NCBI GenBank assembly: GCA_013042025.1
Contig: JABDQY010000113.1
Span: 1 to 11,269 of the forward strand
DNA: 11,269 bases
Direction: 5' to 3'
From: Bacteroidia bacterium
Lineage (GTDB): Bacteria > Bacteroidota > Bacteroidia > NS11-12g > UBA9320
In this document: positions 1-8,000 of the stretch, one piece after another
Layout of the letters: the number at the start of each line of letters is the position of its first letter
Position numbering within the stretch: the first letter of the stretch is position 1
Notes under the pieces: model-generated
The model's database searches: none
What the model was told of the DNA's origin: nothing
The model's input: only the letters and a program-made list of their open reading frames with translations
Translations under genes and position numbers: made by a program

Positions 1-127
1 AAGTGTAACGGTTCAAAGAGGGAGCAATGCTGTCTTCAATACAACGGACCTTAATACAGGTATATACTTTATTACTGTTAACATGAACGGTGAAGTAAGC
101 ACAAGAAAGTTCTTGGTGAAACACTAA
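1..127 (+). CDS. C-terminal fragment of a T9SS-sorted secreted protein (5' end outside window)
   Basis: The reading frame starting at base 2 is open for 41 codons and ends with TAA at 125-127. The peptide begins SVTVQRGSNAVF and ends in STRKFLVKH. It matches the last 41 residues of the protein at 465-3395, with four amino-acid differences (S/R, A/S, T/M, I/V) and no indels; at DNA level 118 of 127 bases agree with 3269-3395. These residues are the final strands of a type-A T9SS C-terminal sorting domain, the region that in this family directs export through the outer membrane and is then cleaved off during attachment to the surface. Only this tail is visible, so the function of the rest of the protein is unknown. 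It lies upstream and in the same direction as its paralogue, with its own terminator 23 bases after the stop. Confidence 0.88.
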   Translation, partial: SVTVQRGSNAVFNTTDLNTGIYFITVNMNGEVSTRKFLVKH

Positions 128-150
128 TACAACATTCTAAAGATAGTGAG

Positions 151-183
151 AAGGTCGGAGTTGTGAAGCTCTGACCTTTTTTT
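151..183 (+). terminator. Rho-independent terminator of the upstream gene
   Basis: A 10-bp stem is formed by AAGGTCGGAG (151-160) and CTCTGACCTT (169-178) with one G-U pair. The loop is TTGTGAAG (8 nt), and the T-run extends to 183. It sits 23 bases after the TAA of the 5' partial gene. The same hairpin and loop recur at 3420-3452. Confidence 0.9.
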
Positions 184-464
184 ATTGAATTAGCTACAAA
201 GTAGAGCAGTTTGTCAAAGTAAGTTCCTTCTGTATTCTTGAAGAGGTAATCCCACATATAGATTTTTTTAGAGAAAGGAGGTGGAGAAAGTGTTTGTGTA
301 ATGTGCTGATAATTAATTCACTCTAGAAATAGATGTTTTCCGGCAAAGGTGTGAATGAATGTAGATAGCTTATAGTAAAAAATACAATATGTGACGCTTT
401 TGTTTGAGCACGTCTAATAGATGTTAGGTTAGAAAACCAGCATTTGAAACTAATATTAAAAAAA
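184..464. other. Intergenic region / leader of the 976-aa secreted protein
   Basis: About 280 bases without a credible gene: ATG-started frames here close within a few codons. I found no clear Bacteroidota-type promoter (TAnnTTTG with an upstream TTG). The stretch is AT-rich and ends in an A-run just before the ATG at 465. The transcription start for the downstream gene presumably lies here, because the preceding gene ends at a strong terminator. Confidence 0.5.
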
Positions 465-3395
465 ATGAAAAGTAAAACTATTTGTACCACATCTAAGCGA
501 TTGTCATATGTGTTAATTTTTGTACTTGTTCATCTAATAGGTATTTCTAGTTTGCATGCACAAACCGTGCAGGTAGTGCTGGGAACAAATAACATTCCTA
601 TTACCGAATTTAAGTATGAATATAATGGATCTACAGTTACAAAAACTTCAGGTGGAGGAACTACAGTTTCTACAACATTGCCAGTAGAAATTATTAGTTT
701 AAAGGTGACCGATGGCACTACTAAAACGCTTGATTTTTCGAATTTTAGTGGTACATATATCGCAAATAATAATTTTTCTGCGAGTGTAACAGGGGTTGCA
801 GTAATCGACTCGGGTAATCTTACTCTCGCGACAAATACAACAGCTTTTGAAGCTAAAATGAATGATGTGGTCAATGGGCCTAATCTTTTATGTGCCCTTC
901 TGTATGATAACACCACAAATGTTCCAACTGGAGATGACTTTGATATCCGATTTGCAAGAGGATTAACTAACGATGATTATATAATTGTAGGAGAAAGAAA
1001 CGGAAACACTCATTTCTTAGTAACACCTCTCGATTCAGTAGGAAACGTTATCTCTGGTGCGAGTCCGTTGCATTTTGGAAATACAACGGGAACTACTTCG
1101 TCTAATGGTAATAATAAATACGACTGGAATACAACTTTTGCCCCAAACTTCTCTCAACCGATGTATATCACTGTTGTTGACGTTGCCTTGTTTGGAACAT
1201 CAAGCGGGGTTTATGGATTTAGAGTAGACAACAATGGAGATGCAGATGTTAAGTTTTTTGGAATGTCGGATGACCCATTCGACAATAACCCAGTGAACTT
1301 AGCTGTGCCAGGAGTCACAGGTAACATTTTTAATGATTTAGATGGATTAACTGATGCTACAGTAAACGGATCTTCAGTAGATACCCCGTCAGGAACTCAA
1401 TTATACGTTAGTTTAGTTCAGTCAGGAGTTGTTATTGCAACTGCCGCTGTTGATTCCAATGGAGGATATGAATTTTTAAATATTTCTGCCGGGACTTACA
1501 CGACCGTTTTACATACAACATCAACAGGAAGCACTACTTCAAGTCTACCAACAAATTGGGTGACAACAGGTGAAAATGATGGAGCAGGTTCTGGCAATGA
1601 CGGAACTGTTAATGGCATTAGTGGTTCAGTTGTAGTTACAGATTCTTTAGAAACTCAAATAAACTTCGCAATAGAGCAGTTACCAAATAGTGGTGATGTA
1701 GTAGCGTCAAGCCAGAGCAATCCAGGCGGAACTACGAATGTTACTGTAGCTGCAACGAGTTTTTCAGGAACAGATCCAGATAGTGGAACACCAACGGAGT
1801 TGAGAATCACCGCATTCCCAAGTAACGTAACAACTATTACGATAAACGGAACAACTTATACAAGTGGAACATGGCCAGCAGCAGGAGTAACGGTACCAAC
1901 CAACTCAAGTGGTCAGCCAACACAAACCATAACAATAGATCCAGTAGATGGAAGCAAGACGGTAGACATCCCTTATGCGATAATAGATGAAGCTGGAAAA
2001 GAAGATCCAACACCGGGAAGTGTAGAATTACCGTTCACCTTAGAGATAAGTGGAAATGTATTCAATGACTTGGATGGATTAGAAGACAATACCGTAGATG
2101 GTACAGGAATCAATACCCCAAGTGGAACACAGTTATATGCTAATCTAGTAGATGCAAGTGGGAATGTAATTGATACAGTAATGATAGCAGCCGATGGTAG
2201 CTATAGTTTTGATAGTATAATGGAGGGCACCACCTATAGAGTAGTATTAGATACTTTAGCTCAGACCATAGGAGGAGCAGTTGTAACAGGCGGCTTACCA
2301 AGTAACTGGGTAAAGACAGGAGACAATATAGGGACAGGAACAGGAGATGACGGTACAGAAAACGGCGACTTAACAGTAGCAGTTGGTACGGAAAATGTAT
2401 TAAACATTAATTTCGGAATTGAGCAGTTACCAAATTCAGATGATAAATCGTATACATTGTCTACATCCCCTGTAATAAATGAAGTGAGAGATTTAGTGTC
2501 CAGTGATGGAATGGGTAATCTCACAGGTTCTGATAGCGAAGATGGGACTTACGGTTCAGGAGATAATTTTATTATAACAGATACAACAGGGTTGAACGGT
2601 AATGAACTTTTTTATGATGCAGATAATGATGGCGTTTATGATGCAGGAGAGGAACTTTATCCAAATGATACAATTACAAACTACGATCCATCTAAATTAT
2701 CTGTGAAGTTTAATGGCTTGAATTCAATGTCATTTACTTTTAACTATAGTTGGATAGATGCAGCTGGATTAGCAGATGCTACACCAGCAACATATGCGGT
2801 TAACTGGACAACCCCAGTACCTGTAAATTGGTTGAAATTTACTGCAGCCTTGCTAGATGCAAATACTGTGAAACTAAATTGGTTAACTGCAACTGAATTG
2901 AACAACAGTTACTTTGAAGTTGAGCGTTTTAATGAAATTGCAAATGAATTTGTTTCAGTAGGGCAAGTAAACGGAGCAGGTACTACCAACGAAATACAGT
3001 ACTACAGCTTTATTGATGATTTGAGTTTAACAAATAGCGAGAAGCTTGTGTATAGAATGAAGCAAGTGGATTTTGATGGTAAATTCGACTACAGTGAAAT
3101 TGCCGTAGTAAACAGAAAATTGGAGCCAGTGGTTCGTATCTTTCCAATTCCTGCCAACAATGATATTACTATCAGCATAGAGGGAAGCTATACCATAGAG
3201 CAAGATGAAGAAGGGAAATACAATTCAGCTCGAGTAGAGATGGTTGCTATGGATGGTAGAATTATAGAAAGTGTAACGGTTCAAAGAGGGAGAAATTCTG
3301 TCTTCAATACAATGGATTTAAACACAGGTGTATACTTTATTACTGTTAACATGAACGGTGAAGTAAGCACAAGAAAATTCTTGGTGAAACACTAA
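465..3395 (+). CDS. Secreted multidomain surface protein, SdrD-B-like modules, T9SS sorting domain (976 aa)
   Basis: I chose ATG 465 because it follows an A-run, as at the gene starting at 5021. An in-frame TTG at 444 would add seven residues ahead of the signal peptide. Residues 1-32 are a signal peptide (hydrophobic core about 13-30, cleavage LHA|Q). Residues 33-284 form an N-terminal domain containing 'IVGERNGNTHF' and 'VYGFRVDNNGDADVKFFG'; it resembles modules in other Bacteroidota surface proteins but I cannot name it. Residues 285-409 and 529-658 are two SdrD-B-like modules ('GNxFNDLDGL' start, 'NFxIEQLPNS' end). Residues 410-528 are an Ig/cadherin-like module. Residues 659 to about 785 are a divergent copy of that module with an EF-hand loop (DADNDGVYDAGE, 718-729). 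Residues about 788-885 are Fn3-like ('LNWLTATELNNSYFEVER'), and about 890-976 are a type-A sorting domain (FPIPANN at 893, final TRKFLVKH). The likely role is an adhesin or matrix protein exported by T9SS; the ligand is unknown. It stands alone between terminators. Confidence 0.9.
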   Translation: MKSKTICTTSKRLSYVLIFVLVHLIGISSLHAQTVQVVLGTNNIPITEFKYEYNGSTVTKTSGGGTTVSTTLPVEIISLKVTDGTTKTLDFSNFSGTYIANNNFSASVTGVAVIDSGNLTLATNTTAFEAKMNDVVNGPNLLCALLYDNTTNVPTGDDFDIRFARGLTNDDYIIVGERNGNTHFLVTPLDSVGNVISGASPLHFGNTTGTTSSNGNNKYDWNTTFAPNFSQPMYITVVDVALFGTSSGVYGFRVDNNGDADVKFFGMSDDPFDNNPVNLAVPGVTGNIFNDLDGLTDATVNGSSVDTPSGTQLYVSLVQSGVVIATAAVDSNGGYEFLNISAGTYTTVLHTTSTGSTTSSLPTNWVTTGENDGAGSGNDGTVNGISGSVVVTDSLETQINFAIEQLPNSGDVVASSQSNPGGTTNVTVAATSFSGTDPDSGTPTELRITAFPSNVTTITINGTTYTSGTWPAAGVTVPTNSSGQPTQTITIDPVDGSKTVDIPYAIIDEAGKEDPTPGSVELPFTLEISGNVFNDLDGLEDNTVDGTGINTPSGTQLYANLVDASGNVIDTVMIAADGSYSFDSIMEGTTYRVVLDTLAQTIGGAVVTGGLPSNWVKTGDNIGTGTGDDGTENGDLTVAVGTENVLNINFGIEQLPNSDDKSYTLSTSPVINEVRDLVSSDGMGNLTGSDSEDGTYGSGDNFIITDTTGLNGNELFYDADNDGVYDAGEELYPNDTITNYDPSKLSVKFNGLNSMSFTFNYSWIDAAGLADATPATYAVNWTTPVPVNWLKFTAALLDANTVKLNWLTATELNNSYFEVERFNEIANEFVSVGQVNGAGTTNEIQYYSFIDDLSLTNSEKLVYRMKQVDFDGKFDYSEIAVVNRKLEPVVRIFPIPANNDITISIEGSYTIEQDEEGKYNSARVEMVAMDGRIIESVTVQRGRNSVFNTMDLNTGVYFITVNMNGEVSTRKFLVKH
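1317..2822 (+). repeat. Intragenic modules: SdrD-B-like / Ig-like / SdrD-B-like / variant Ig-like
   Basis: In the 976-aa protein, the SdrD-B-like module at 1317-1691 recurs at 2049-2438, a spacing of 732 bases (244 codons). The Ig/cadherin-like module at 1692-2048 ('ELRITAFPSNVTTITINGT', ending 'IIDEAGKEDPTPG') recurs in divergent form at 2439 to about 2822 ('NFIITDTTGLNGNELFYD', ending 'WIDAAGLADATPA'). The same module pair builds the composite repeats of the giant protein at 9101-11269, so the two genes share one repeat family. The boundaries of the last module are approximate. Confidence 0.8.
2616..2651 (+). other. EF-hand-type calcium-binding loop in the variant Ig-like module
   Basis: Codons 718-729 of the 976-aa protein read DADNDGVYDAGE. 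This fits the 12-residue EF-hand loop pattern D-x-D-x-D-G-x-x-D-x-x-E at positions 1, 3, 5, 6, 9 and 12. It sits where the other Ig-like modules have a short hydrophobic segment (INGTTYTSGTWP). Calcium binding is inferred from the motif, and only a single loop is present. Confidence 0.7.
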
Positions 3396-3452
3396 ACAAA
3401 ACATTTTAAAAATAGTGAGAAGGTCGGAGTTGTGAAGCTCTGACCTTTTTTT
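3269..3452 (+). repeat. Duplicated 3' segment (sorting-domain end + terminator), copy 2
   Basis: Second copy of the segment seen at 1-183. It comprises the last 42 codons (including stop) of the 976-aa gene, a short spacer and the terminator. The two copies diverge abruptly after the T-tract ('ttattgaatt' versus 'ttgcttcaat'). Confidence 0.85.
3420..3452 (+). terminator. Rho-independent terminator of the 976-aa protein gene
   Basis: The stem is AAGGTCGGAG (3420-3429) with CTCTGACCTT (3438-3447), the loop TTGTGAAG, and the T-run extends to 3452. The hairpin is identical to that at 151-183 and lies 24 bases after the stop codon at 3393-3395. Confidence 0.9.
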
Positions 3453-3545
3453 GCTTCAATATGTTCTCAGGTAATCTACATCTTTATTGTGTCCAATTAA
3501 ATAGAGTGTTTACTATTATGTGACTCAATAGTCTAACATTAGGAA

Positions 3546-3553
3546 TACTTTTG
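3546..3553 (+). promoter_or_regulatory. Possible Bacteroidota -7 element upstream of the 305-aa gene
   Basis: TACTTTTG matches the TAnnTTTG -7 consensus known for Bacteroidota housekeeping promoters and ends 32 bases before the ATG at 3586, which is a plausible position. I found no convincing TTG at the usual -33 spacing, so this is a weak candidate. Confidence 0.35.
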
Positions 3554-3585
3554 TAGAATACTTCAATTCCATGTTCTAACTATTT

Positions 3586-4503
3586 ATGAAAATTAAATTA
3601 CTACTGTTTACATTACTTTTAGCTTCAGGCTTGCGTTTATCTGCCCAGAACTGTGGTGTTTTGGATAGCGTAAGTTATACAATTGTAGATAATGGAAATG
3701 GAACGTCTAATTATACTTTTGTGGGCTATTTCTCTACAACATCAGGAGGTAGCAAGAGTGTAGATGTTTCTATTTATTGCGGGTCCTATTATTTTGTAAC
3801 AAACGATTGTGTAGGAACTACCACCTCTCAAATAACCAAAACCTATGGACCTTTCAATAATGTTACAACTTGCACCGGTACAATATTTATTGATTGGATT
3901 GGTTATACAAATTCAGTTTGTGGTGGCTCACCTTGCGGCGGTGCAACAGGTATTTCCCCTGTCCCTGTTAGTCTAATGGATTTTGCTGTCACAAAAACAA
4001 AAACTAATGAAGTACTCTTGACGTGGGAAACAGCTTCAGAACTAAACAACGATAAGTTTGTAATTGAGCGTAAACTCAATTCAGAAGAAGAATTTATGCC
4101 AATTGGAGAAGTTTCGGGTATGGGCACTACAAACTCAATTTCCTATTACAGCTACAAGGATTTTACAGCTACAGCATTTCAAAAAGTATGTTATCGACTA
4201 AAGCAAGTTGATTTTGACAATGCTTTTGAATTCAGTGATGTGGAATGCATGAAACAAATCACTAATTCTACCCTTGTTGTTTTCCCCAATCCTGCTAACT
4301 CTGTTTTTACCATTGCATCCTCTTTTGATGGCTTTGAATATGAAGTAATGAATGCATATGGACAGATTGTAGTGTCCGGATCAACCAACAGTTTCAGAAA
4401 AAGCATTAACAGTGTTGATTTGAGTAATGGGATATATGATATTAAAGTTAAGTCTATGTATGGAATAGGTATGGAGACTGTGAAGCTTTCAATTACACGG
4501 TAA
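3586..4503 (+). CDS. Secreted cysteine-rich protein with T9SS sorting domain (305 aa)
   Basis: The ATG at 3586 directly precedes a signal peptide (hydrophobic core LLLFTLLLASGL, cleavage SA|Q after residue 20). Residues 21 to about 120 form a small domain with six cysteines (23, 65, 75, 96, 112, 117), ending in a Gly/Cys-rich stretch (CGGSPCGG); I do not recognise this domain. Residues about 124-222 are an Fn3-like domain ('LLTWETASELNNDKFVIER', 'YRLKQVDFD') closely related to the one in the 976-aa protein, but with an extra cysteine pair (202 and 221). Residues about 230-305 are a type-A T9SS sorting domain (FPNPAN at 233, 'VDLSNGIYDIKV' near the end). The protein is expected to be exported by T9SS and either released or anchored at the cell surface. 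The gene has its own terminator and no close downstream partner. The export route is well supported; the role of the N-terminal domain is unknown. Confidence 0.9.
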   Translation: MKIKLLLFTLLLASGLRLSAQNCGVLDSVSYTIVDNGNGTSNYTFVGYFSTTSGGSKSVDVSIYCGSYYFVTNDCVGTTTSQITKTYGPFNNVTTCTGTIFIDWIGYTNSVCGGSPCGGATGISPVPVSLMDFAVTKTKTNEVLLTWETASELNNDKFVIERKLNSEEEFMPIGEVSGMGTTNSISYYSYKDFTATAFQKVCYRLKQVDFDNAFEFSDVECMKQITNSTLVVFPNPANSVFTIASSFDGFEYEVMNAYGQIVVSGSTNSFRKSINSVDLSNGIYDIKVKSMYGIGMETVKLSITR

Positions 4504-4530
4504 ATAAAAATTACAAAATGTTAAGAATAG

Positions 4531-4557
4531 AAAAGGCTATCAATTTGGTAGCCTTTT
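4531..4557 (+). terminator. Rho-independent terminator of the 305-aa protein gene
   Basis: A 9-bp perfect stem AAAAGGCTA (4531-4539) / TAGCCTTTT (4549-4557) with a 9-nt loop lies 27 bases after the stop codon. The U-tract is provided by the T-run inside the 3' arm. Its sequence is unrelated to the terminator family at 151, 3420 and 4634. Confidence 0.8.
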
Positions 4558-4633
4558 ATATGTATGAAAGTAGAATAGATCTTGCGACCAAACAACTGCC
4601 AATATTCCACTGAAATATTCTAAAAACATTAAG

Positions 4634-4664
4634 AAGGTTGGAGTTATGGAACTCTGACCTTTTT
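4634..4664 (+). terminator. Orphan third copy of the shared terminator family
   Basis: AAGGTTGGAG (4634-4643) pairs with CTCTGACCTT (4652-4661), a 10-bp stem containing two G-U pairs, with an 8-nt loop TTATGGAA and T-run to 4664. The 3' arm is identical to those at 169-178 and 3438-3447, and 'aacatt' plus an A-rich stretch precede it in all three. It lies 130 bases past the stop of the 305-aa gene, which already has its own terminator, and no open frame ends just upstream. It may be a leftover of a lost gene or act as a back-up terminator. Confidence 0.75.
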
Positions 4665-5020
4665 GGTTTCTGCTCATTTCATTTTATCAGTGTTTCGACC
4701 ATTTAGTTTTGAAGGTTAATTGTGTTAAAAGTGACTTCCAACAACAATTTCGTCTCAATAGCTAATGAGTAGAAGTTGTGTGCTTTATTGAAATATCCTT
4801 AAAGGTGTTTCTCGAACTAAGATCATTAAAGCTTCTTATAGTTATGTCTAATAATAAATACCTAAAGGAGTGTATGGGCAGAACTTCTCAATTTGCAAGC
4901 GTACACTTGTTGAAAGTTTACCCTTGCTTTAGTTTCAATACGATTTAGTATAAGAATAAAGAAAAAATTGAAGTTGATGACTATTTAAGGTGTTTCTAAC
5001 TTCCTTCACAATCAAAAAAA
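4665..5020. other. Intergenic region / long leader of the giant surface protein
   Basis: About 356 bases with no credible coding sequence. TAGTTTTG at 4704-4711 fits the Bacteroidota -7 consensus TAnnTTTG, but there is no clear -33 partner and it lies about 310 bases before the start codon. An 11-base direct repeat AAGGTGTTTCT occurs at 4801 and again at about 4989. The region ends in an A-run directly before ATG 5021. No riboswitch or large hairpin was recognised. Confidence 0.45.
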
Positions 5021-8000
5021 ATGAAAAAACATGTACTACTTATTGTTGTTGTAGGTCTTTTCCTATTCAGCACAAAAACAAATGCACAAAACTGTACAGT
5101 AAATGCCGACATTGATCGGACTTATTGCGAAAACGAAGACATAGCTTTTAAAGGCTCTAGTGCAGGATTATTTGAGACTCCAAATGATCTTAAATGGACG
5201 CAAACCGCTGGTCCATCAGTATTGATATCAGATGCTTCGGATCCCGAATCATCCATTATTGGTTATTCAGGAGGCAATACCTACACGTTTAGGTTGTCTG
5301 CAACCTGTGAGGATGGAGTTCCTGCTTTTCAAGAAATTACATATACAGTAACCCCAATTACCCAAGCACAAGCGGGTCCAGATCAAACGTCTTGTCCAGG
5401 TACTGGCACTTTAAGTGCTAATTCACCTGGAACCAATGAGTCAGGATCTTGGTCTATTGCAGGTAATGATGCAGGCGTAACCATTGATAGTGAAACATCA
5501 CCCACATCTACTTTTTCAACATCCGCATCTGCAGGTGGAGTTAGTACTTTAATATGGACCATAATAGGGACTAACGGATGTAGTAGTACAGACACGGTTA
5601 AAATTACAAATTATGGTGGCGTGTCTCCAGTAGCAATAACCCCAAATAATGCCAATCTCAGCCAATGTTACTTGTCAACAACGGCATATCCGCTTAATGC
5701 TACTTTTGGTGGTGTTGGATTTCAAGGTCAAATTGGAACTTGGAGCCAGATTAGTGGACCTTCTAATGTTACATTTTCAGATGTTAATAGTAATACTGCT
5801 ACCGCAGGAAACTTAATAGAAGGAACATATAAATTAAAATGGACTGTTAATGGGCCTTGTGCAAGTGGATCTGATGAAATTACGATAGTGGTTCCAAAAG
5901 GAACAGATGTTATTTCACCTGCCATTGCTCCAAGCATAGCAATTTGTGATGGATCAACTCAAGTACAATTAAATGGAAGTGCATCATCACGTAGTAACGA
6001 ATATGTGCGATGGAGAGTGGTAAGTGGTCCTGGTACTATTTTAGACACAACTTCATCAAATACTACAATTACAGGTTTAAATACTTCAACATCAACTACG
6101 TTGTCATATAGTATTAGTAACGACTCAATTCAATGTTATAGTTCTGCAAACATGACTATATCATTTCCCGATACACCGTCTATTTCTCCAATATCAAATT
6201 TGGTTCTTGCGTGTGATGCGAAAACTGTTGATGTTTCATATACTTCGAATGGAGCAATCTTTACACGAACTATGGTGTCTGCTCCGGATGATTATACAAC
6301 TGAAACAGGTAATGCTGTTCCAGGGATTGCCGTGCAAGATGGAAGCCCATTAAATATTGTGGAATTGCTTGTTCCTGGCACCTATGTCTTTGATGTTAAA
6401 AAGGTCTTTAGTTCAAGTGATGTGGGATGTGCCGATGCACAAACACAGTTCTCGGTTACCACTTCGATAGGGCCTCAGGGTGTTAATGCAGGTACAGACC
6501 AACTTCTTATTTGTGGAGTAGATACTACATTTATGGCTGGTAATGATCCAGATCAAGCAGGGGTAATTGGTACTTGGTCACAAATTTCAGGTCCCACAAC
6601 CTTAACATTTACAGAACCACATAATAGAAACAGTAAAGTTGAAAATTTAAACGGAGGACCCTATGTATGCAGATGGACGCTATCCGGAGGTCTAGGTTGT
6701 GATCCTATTCAGGACGATGTAATATTAAGACATTTCAATGGTCCTCCAACAGGAATTGAAGCTGGCCCTAGTAGAACAGTATGTTATGGGAACCCAATTA
6801 ATTTGGCTGCAGATTCATTAAGACCTGGCGAAACTGGTAAATGGACTGTTACTCCTAGCACAGGTATTACCTTCGCTGATGACACCCAACCTAATACTTC
6901 GGTAGATGGAATGGTTGCTTCAACGGCATATACATATACTTGGACTGTTACAAATTCGTGTGGAAGCACTCCAGATAATGTAACTATCACTACAAACAAC
7001 ACACTTGGCCCTATTGCCTCAGATGCTGGCCCTAATCAATGTTTAGCTTCGGGAACAACTAGTATAACCCTTGCTGCAAATAATCCAGGAACATTTACGG
7101 GTTTATGGACTAAAGTATCTGGGCCATCGGCTACTATCACTAGTTCAAGTGATGAAGGTACCACAGTAACTGGGTTATCTGATGGAAGCTATGAATTTGA
7201 ATGGAAAATATCAAATGGTACGTGCGACCCTAATGTAGATACAGTTTTAGTTACAATTTCTTCAGCTGCATCTCTTGCAGATGCTGGTAGTGATGTTGAT
7301 AGCTGCAGCAACTCAATTACGTTGGCTGCTACAGCACTTACCGTTGGTGAAGGAACCTGGTCGCAATTCTTGGGTCCAGGTGGCTGGGAAGTTGATGATA
7401 TTAACTCACCTACAGCAAGATTTACCTCACTAGTTAGTGGAACATATAAATTTGAATGGAACGTAACGAATGGAGCATGTGAAGGAACTTCTGATACCGT
7501 TAGATTTAGTATAGATAACATTCCAAGTATCCCAACCGCAGATTCTTCTTGGATGTTCTGTGATGGAACTACAACTATAGATTTATATGGAAATGAAATT
7601 GAAAATGGTTATGCCATTTGGTCTAATCTTGGCAATCCGCCAACTACTCCAAGTATAACAGATGCTACTGCAGATACTACAACCGCTACAGGGTTGGTTT
7701 CAGGTATCTATTCTTTTGAAAGAACAGCATATAGTGAGTATGGTATATGTCCTTCATTCAAAGACACACTTAACAATGTAACAATTCAGGTACCTGCAGA
7801 TCTAGGTTCAGATATTGAAATATGTGAACTAGAGTCAAGTGTTCAGATACTCGGTAATGACAATACCGTTGGAACATGGAGTCAAGTAAGTGGCTCTTCA
7901 GTGGATACTACTACTCCAACTCCTAATTCAATCATTGTCTCAAATTACGCTGGAGGTTCATCTTATGAATTTGAATATGTTATTCCGGCTGTTAATGGTT

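Larger units (their letters stand above)
1..183 (+). repeat. Duplicated 3' segment (sorting-domain end + terminator), copy 1
   Basis: This stretch is repeated at 3269-3452. The coding part (127 bases) is ungapped with 9 mismatches. The spacer after the stop differs slightly, and then a run of about 41 bases from 'atagtgag' through the terminator T-tract is identical. Similarity ends immediately after the T-tract. The copy may extend upstream of the window start. Confidence 0.85.

Noticed and set aside
427..438. Small hairpin GGTT-agaa-AACC just upstream of the 976-aa gene
   Set aside because: A 4-bp stem in AT-rich DNA is expected by chance, and nothing nearby supports a regulatory role.
444..464. 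TTG at 444 as start of the 976-aa protein
   Set aside because: The ATG at 465 follows an A-run, as at the gene starting at 5021, and gives a normal-length signal peptide. The TTG start would add seven residues with no benefit.
530..916. 128-codon open frame on the minus strand inside the 976-aa gene
   Set aside because: It lies antisense to a well-supported secreted protein with clear domains. Its translation has no recognisable motif or start context, and similar antisense frames occur throughout the repeat-rich genes from base composition.
4518..4613. Possible 31-codon + strand gene after the 305-aa gene
   Set aside because: The frame runs straight through the terminator hairpin at 4531-4557, has no family resemblance and is very short.
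4874..4948. 24-codon + strand frame preceded by AAAGGAG, as a leader peptide
   Set aside because: The Shine-Dalgarno-like run is only 3 bases from the ATG, such sites are not typical in this group, and the peptide shows no regulatory features.
7189..7521. 110-codon minus-strand open frame inside the giant gene
   Set aside because: It falls entirely within the PKD repeat array. The + strand frame there is continuous with conserved repeat motifs, so this is a shadow.
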